DNA of 64,000 nt from Roseomonas sp. CECT 9278 (GTDB taxonomy: Bacteria; Pseudomonadota; Alphaproteobacteria; Acetobacterales; Acetobacteraceae): NCBI RefSeq assembly GCF_918698155.1, contig NZ_CAKKLX010000001.1, forward strand, positions 62,001 through 126,000, given 5' to 3'. Shown one piece after another: positions 59,883 through 64,000 of the stretch; within the stretch, counting starts at the first letter, position 1, and every line of letters starts with the position of its first letter. The position numbers were made by a program, and so were the translations under genes. The notes beneath the pieces were generated by a model. That model made no database searches. It saw only the letters and a program-made list of their open reading frames with translations, and was not told where the DNA came from.

Positions 59883-60321
59883 CTATCAGCCATAAGAGGC
59901 TCCCTACCCAAACGCCAACGGGCACACCCTACTGCTATTGCAAACCGCCCCATACCGCGGCGATAACATGAAACGCTGCCCTTGCGGATGAGCGCGGCGC
60001 CAAGGCAAAGTCGAGATTGATGGCGAACTGGCGTGAACGGATAAGGTTGAAAGCGGCCTTAGAGACCGTTTGAGAATGCCGGCACCGGCCCTCTCCCCCA
60101 CCCGGCCACCCATCCAGGATACTGTCGTTGGGTGGCCGGGTGGGGGAGAGGGCCGGTGCCGGGCTTCAGAATGCGCCATTCGGCGCATTCTCAAACGGTC
60201 TCTTACATCTTATGAGCATCGCGCGACAGCGGCAGACAATCTTCAGTGTGTGGGTGGAATCGAGTAAAGTAGGGTAGGTCACATGCTAGGCGAGCAGAGA
60301 GCGAAATCGGATGGAGCCTAA
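59883..60321. other. Right edge of the prophage: 439-bp gap with a large hairpin
   Basis: No gene is supported. The 3' half contains the nested inverted repeat 60061-60203. The last 118 bp form the leader of the leucyl-tRNA synthetase operon; GGATGGAGCCTAA before the ATG is a good ribosome site. No T-box or clear sigma-70 promoter was recognised. Confidence 0.5.
60061..60203. repeat. 143-bp nested hairpin (REP/MITE-like)
   Basis: The outer arms 60061-60079 and 60185-60203 are a perfect 19-bp inverted repeat (AGAGACCGTTTGAGAATGC). The inner arms 60079-60112 and 60129-60162 are a perfect 34-bp inverted repeat rich in CCCTCTCCCCCACCCGG. Between inner and outer right arm there is another small hairpin (GAATGCGCC-ATTC-GGCGCATTC, ending in the outer arm). 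Perfect symmetry implies recent origin or selection. No coding content. Confidence 0.85.
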
Positions 60322-63027
60322 ATGTCGTTGAAGGCAGAGAGAACCGGTTACGACTTCACCGCTATCGAGGAACGGTGGCGGCGAATTTGGCGTGAACAGA
60401 AGACTTACAAGACACCGGATCCGGAGCCGGGTCAGCGCACCTTCTATGTTCTTGACATGTTTCCGTTCCCGTCAGGCTACGGCCTCCACGTCGGTCATCC
60501 GGTCGGTTATCTGGCGACGGACATCGTAGCGCGGTACCGGCGCGCGAGTGGCGATCTCGTTCTACACCCGATGGGCTGGGACTCATTTGGTCTCCCTGCC
60601 GAGCAACACGCCATCCGCACCGGCGAGCATCCGCGGGATGCCATCGGCAGGAACATCGAGAACTATCGCCGTCAGATGGAGCTAATTGGCTTGTCCTATG
60701 ATTGGGACCGCGAAATCACGACAAGCGAGCCAGAATATTATCATTGGACACAGTTTCTATTTTTGAAACTCTATGATGCCTGGTTCGACGAAAGTGCTCA
60801 GCGCGCCAGGTCAATAGATGAGCTCCCGATCCCTGATGAAATCTCAGATCTCGGCCAGTCGGCTATCGCAAAATTTCGTGACTCTAAAAGGTTAGTATAC
60901 TTTGCAAGCGCTCCCGTAAATTATTGCCCAGAATTGGGCACGGTGCTCGCGAACGAGGAGGTATATGACGGCCGGACGGAGCAGGGTTACGAGGTTATTC
61001 GCATTAATTTACCACAAGTTATCATGCGAATTAGCTCCTTCGCCGAGCGGTTGCTCGCCGGACTTGAAGGGCTTGACTGGCCAGAAGGCATCAAGGAGAC
61101 GCAGCGGAACTGGATCGGACGCAGCGAAGGTGTAGAGCTAGATTTCGATGTTGAAGGTCACGACCGGCCGATCACGGTATACACAACGCGTGCGGAAACA
61201 TTGGCCGGCGTGACGTTTCTCGCCGTTGCACCCGAGGTCAAAGACGTCAACCGGTTTGTCACGGATGAGCACAGAGAGAAGGTTGCCGCTTACATCGGTG
61301 CCTCTGCGCGTAGGAGCGATTTGTCCCGCACAACATCGCGCGAAAAGACCGGTGAGTTCACTGGCAGCTACGCAATCAATCCCTTGACTGGCAGGCGATC
61401 TCCGATTTTCGTCGCTGACTATGTATTGGCTGACCACGGCACTGGCGCAGTGATGGGCGTGCCTGCGCATGATGAGCGTGACTGGGAGTTTGCCCACCTC
61501 TACGGAATTGAGGTGATCCCGGTTGTGCGGCCGACCGACCCAACTATTCCAGTCAGCATTAAGGCTGCCGCCTTCGTAGATGCCGGCGCGATGATCGCCG
61601 AAGCTCCGGGACCGCACAACAAGGCGTATCGTGAAGGCCAGCCAAGCGGCGAAGCACGTAGTTCTTTGACCTCGTACGCAATACATAATGGATTTGGCCG
61701 GCGCTCAGTTCGATACAACATCCGCGACTGGATATTTGCACGACAACGCTATTGGGGTGAGCCGATCCCGGTCATTCATTGGGAAGATGGGGAAACAACT
61801 GCGCTAAATTATGGCGATCTACCGCTGCTATTGCCGCATGTTGAGGATTTTAAGCCGGCGGGCGGCGGCAAGTCGGCGCTTGGCCGCGCAGTGGATTGGA
61901 TCAACGTTGTCGATCCGGCGACAGGCCGACGCGGCGTGCGTGAGACGGCGACAATGCCCAATTGGGCCGGATCATGTTGGTATCCGCTGCGCTTCACTGA
62001 TCCGCACAACGAGAAGGGATTCGCATCTTGGGAAATGATGCAGGCTTGGGGGCCAGTCGATCTTTATATAGGTGGCGCTGAGCACGCGACTCTGCATCTT
62101 CTATATTCTCGATTCTGGTACTTAGCGCTCTATGATTTGGGGCTAATACCCTATGCCGAGCCTTTTAAGAAGCTCGTCAATCAGGGAATGCTGGTATCTT
62201 TCGCTTATAAGAACGCAAGGGGCGTTGTCATCGCCGTGGATGAGGTGATTGAAGCGGAGGACGGCCGCTTTGTGCACCAATCAAGTGGAGAGTTGGTCGA
62301 GCGTATTACTACCAAGATGTCGAAATCTCTTCGCAATGTCGTAACACCGGATGAGGTGATTGCGCGATTCGGCTCCGACGCTTTCCGGATGTTCCTCATG
62401 TTCATGGGGCCGGTGGAAGGTCCACGCGTCTGGGAGACCGACAAGGTTGCTTCGACAGCGCGCTTGCTAAAGCGGATCTGGTCATTCTCTGTATCCGCGG
62501 AAGATGAGACTCAGCCGCGCGAATGGTGTGCGCGTGAGGAACAGCCACGCAAAGTGACGCGCGCCCTAGTAACCTTAGTTAAGGAAGTTTCCAGTGATCT
62601 AGAGAATATACGGCTAAACACTTGCGTGTCAGAGATCATGAAGTTTATGAATGTTGTGGAGCATCTGCCGATTTCCAAAGAGGCGCATCGAGAATTCTTA
62701 GTAGTGCTAAATCCGTTTGCGCCGTTCCTCGCCGAAGAACTCTGGAGCATACTAGGCGAAAAGAGCAGCGTGAATAAAGCGGCATGGCCCGCCGTTTCCG
62801 CGAATGCCGAGATGGACGACACGGTGAACGTCGTGCTCCAGGTAAGTGGACGTAAGCGCGTTGAGGTTGAGGTCGACGCCAACGCCGACGATGAACGCTT
62901 GCACTCTATCGCTGTAGCCTTGGCCAAGCCCTGGTTGGAAGCCACCGCTGGGGTCAAAGTCATCATAGTCCGTGACAAGGCGACAGGCCGGCCCAAGCTC
63001 GTGAACGTCGTTCGCGGTGCCGCGTGA
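60322..63027 (+). CDS. leuS: Leucyl-tRNA synthetase, foreign (Bacteroidetes/Chlamydia-like) type
   Basis: 901 residues. Class I signatures: MFPFPSGYGLHVGHPVGY with HVGH at 56-59, WDSFGLPAEQHAIRTG, and KMSKS at 665-669. The CP1 editing domain keeps the Thr-rich YTTRAETLAGVTFLAV and HDERDWEF, whose second Asp (387) corresponds to the residue that anchors misacylated tRNA. The PSG-x-GLHVGHPxGY and IGLSYDWDREITTSEPEYYH text is of the Bacteroidetes/Chlamydia form, not the RIHMGHVRNY form of alphaproteobacteria. So it is probably a second, acquired enzyme. The gene is markedly lower in GC and overlaps the NUDIX gene. Confidence 0.88.
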   Translation: MSLKAERTGYDFTAIEERWRRIWREQKTYKTPDPEPGQRTFYVLDMFPFPSGYGLHVGHPVGYLATDIVARYRRASGDLVLHPMGWDSFGLPAEQHAIRTGEHPRDAIGRNIENYRRQMELIGLSYDWDREITTSEPEYYHWTQFLFLKLYDAWFDESAQRARSIDELPIPDEISDLGQSAIAKFRDSKRLVYFASAPVNYCPELGTVLANEEVYDGRTEQGYEVIRINLPQVIMRISSFAERLLAGLEGLDWPEGIKETQRNWIGRSEGVELDFDVEGHDRPITVYTTRAETLAGVTFLAVAPEVKDVNRFVTDEHREKVAAYIGASARRSDLSRTTSREKTGEFTGSYAINPLTGRRSPIFVADYVLADHGTGAVMGVPAHDERDWEFAHLYGIEVIPVVRPTDPTIPVSIKAAAFVDAGAMIAEAPGPHNKAYREGQPSGEARSSLTSYAIHNGFGRRSVRYNIRDWIFARQRYWGEPIPVIHWEDGETTALNYGDLPLLLPHVEDFKPAGGGKSALGRAVDWINVVDPATGRRGVRETATMPNWAGSCWYPLRFTDPHNEKGFASWEMMQAWGPVDLYIGGAEHATLHLLYSRFWYLALYDLGLIPYAEPFKKLVNQGMLVSFAYKNARGVVIAVDEVIEAEDGRFVHQSSGELVERITTKMSKSLRNVVTPDEVIARFGSDAFRMFLMFMGPVEGPRVWETDKVASTARLLKRIWSFSVSAEDETQPREWCAREEQPRKVTRALVTLVKEVSSDLENIRLNTCVSEIMKFMNVVEHLPISKEAHREFLVVLNPFAPFLAEELWSILGEKSSVNKAAWPAVSANAEMDDTVNVVLQVSGRKRVEVEVDANADDERLHSIAVALAKPWLEATAGVKVIIVRDKATGRPKLVNVVRGAA

Positions 63028-63455
63028 GCGAGAGCAGAAATCTAGGCGCATTCTGTCTTGTACGGAACCATGACGATTTCATTCTGCTGGTGCGCCGCGC
63101 CTATGGCGATGGCGGCTGGTCGTTACCGGGAGGGAGCGTCGAGCGTGGCGAGGACATCGAACAGGCGCTGCGGCGTGAAGTTTTCGAGGAGAGCGGCGTC
63201 ACTCTCCTAGACGTAAATCTAGTTTCTGCGTTCTATTCTCGATTGAATTACTCAGTCGCATTCGTCTATTACGCTTCAGGAAGTTATTTGGCGCCGACGT
63301 TCGTGCCCGGAGGAGAGATCGCGGCCGTGGAATGGTTCAAGCCTTCGGTGCTGCCGACGGGTCTTTCGCTTCGTCAAAGAGCGTGGGTTTCGTGCCTCGT
63401 TGAGTTTGCCCGTACGGGATCATCTGAGTTCTTGAGGAGCAGTGATGTACCGTGA
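63024..63455 (+). CDS. NUDIX hydrolase
   Basis: 143 residues from GTG 63024, overlapping the synthetase stop (GTGA). The NUDIX box is GGSVERGEDIEQALRREVFE then ESGV (37-59), with the Glu residues that bind magnesium. The short, single-domain form hydrolyses nucleoside diphosphates linked to another moiety, such as nucleotide sugars, ADP-ribose-like compounds or oxidised nucleotides. Its tight coupling with an aminoacyl-tRNA synthetase and a glycosyltransferase-like protein suggests a nucleotide-sugar or aminoacyl-nucleotide substrate (inference). Confidence 0.87.
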   Translation: MSESRNLGAFCLVRNHDDFILLVRRAYGDGGWSLPGGSVERGEDIEQALRREVFEESGVTLLDVNLVSAFYSRLNYSVAFVYYASGSYLAPTFVPGGEIAAVEWFKPSVLPTGLSLRQRAWVSCLVEFARTGSSEFLRSSDVP

Positions 63456-64000
63456 GACCGGAGATTGAAACGCGAATTGGAAATGAATTAATCGCCGCTC
63501 ATGGCGACTTTATTTTATTGCCTGAGGTTCAGAGCGTTTTTCGCAGGAACGAGGGACTCGCGGCACGATTGGAGTTTGTCGTTGATGAAATTGTTAAATC
63601 TGTGGGCATTGCTCACCGCTTGCTCCAGCACGAACCAGTTCCGCTGAGTTCGAGCTTCCGCTGCCGCACTAATGACGCGGTGACGGATTTGCAGAGTGTT
63701 ACGCACGCAGTCATTGTTCCTCTGGCTAATGAATCGCAGTATCTCAAGGTCCTGTGCATTTCATCGATTGCGAGGAACTTCGATCCATCGAAGTGCGTGG
63801 TGGTTTTGAATGCGCAAGAGGCATGTGATCCAGCGGCTCTGCTGCCCGACTTCAAGGTGGTGACGTTGGCAAGCGATGGGCCATTCGCTTTGCCACAAGC
63901 ATACAATCGCTCCGTAGGCTGGCTGCGTGAGACCTTCGGTTTGAAATTTGATGAGTTGGTTCTGGTTTTCATGGACGACGACGCCGAGATCGTCGGCGAC
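63452..64000 (+). CDS. Glycosyltransferase-like protein (5' part, runs off the window)
   Basis: 183 codons are visible from GTG 63452, which overlaps the NUDIX stop. Near the visible end ALPQAYNRSVGWLRETFGLK, then DELVLVFMDDDAEIVGD, fits a GT-A (family 2-like) fold: Asn-containing helix, hydrophobic strand and the DxD-type metal motif (Asp175-177). The first ~100 residues do not match a standard glycosyltransferase N-terminus, so a different domain may precede it. No stop is seen before 64000. The acceptor is unknown. Confidence 0.65.
   Translation, partial: MRPEIETRIGNELIAAHGDFILLPEVQSVFRRNEGLAARLEFVVDEIVKSVGIAHRLLQHEPVPLSSSFRCRTNDAVTDLQSVTHAVIVPLANESQYLKVLCISSIARNFDPSKCVVVLNAQEACDPAALLPDFKVVTLASDGPFALPQAYNRSVGWLRETFGLKFDELVLVFMDDDAEIVGD

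Overview
The window is high-GC DNA with the codon use and gene content of an alphaproteobacterium, most likely a Rhodospirillales/Acetobacteraceae relative (Roseomonas-like). That placement is an inference from protein style and from gene combinations such as recombinase-DUF2924, DUF3489, DUF6441, DUF6511 and DUF1348. No rRNA or tRNA gene was seen.

1-8.6 kb is host-type chromosome. It holds a small detoxification/redox neighbourhood: a carboxymuconolactone decarboxylase-like protein (cut by the window edge), an alpha/beta-hydrolase-OsmC fusion, two LysR regulators, an exported vanadium-haloperoxidase/PAP2-like enzyme, an exported metallo-beta-lactamase-fold hydrolase, a DUF1348 protein, an exported YHS protein and an FMN split-barrel protein. 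Four of these genes carry the same 31-bp element (GGAA-N5-TCTTGCC-like-N11-TTCC) 64-80 bp before the start codon, always pointing at the gene. This suggests one regulon, probably under the LysR at 4725-5654.

9.2-20.9 kb is an accessory defence and integration block. It has a four-gene CBASS operon (CD-NTase, E2-E1 Cap2, JAMM Cap3, two-helix SAVED effector) and a PstI/BsuBI-type restriction-modification pair in convergent orientation. A scrap of a serine-recombinase gene end lies on one side of that pair and the intact recombinase cassette (recombinase, DUF2924 and two small partners, all with overlapping start/stop codons) on the other. XRE and ImmA/IrrE-type regulators follow.

21-60 kb is a siphovirus-like prophage read left to right. 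The early part has a sigma-like factor, Sak4-like ATPase, a nuclease with Cas4-like cysteines, a helicase, a toprim-VapE primase/helicase followed by a dyad of GTTGGGAC repeats, a RuvC-like nuclease and two ParB-like/DNA-methyltransferase fusions. The late part has terminase, gpW, portal, a protease-capsid fusion, DUF2190 decoration protein, head-tail joining proteins and tail tube. A tail chaperone pair carries a textbook GGGAAAC -1 slippery site, followed by tape measure, tip proteins and a fibre whose C-terminal 85 residues are repeated as a separate reading frame. Reverse-strand cargo interrupts the late genes: a GIY-YIG nuclease, an IS5-type element with CTAG target duplication, and two unknown moron genes with a recognisable sigma-70 promoter. 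A 143-bp nested hairpin sits just after the last phage gene.

60.3-64 kb is a lower-GC, tightly overlapped operon: a leucyl-tRNA synthetase of Bacteroidetes/Chlamydia style (not the usual alphaproteobacterial form), a NUDIX hydrolase and the start of a glycosyltransferase-like protein that runs off the window. This is the least expected gene set here and a candidate for a resistance or specialised-metabolite locus.
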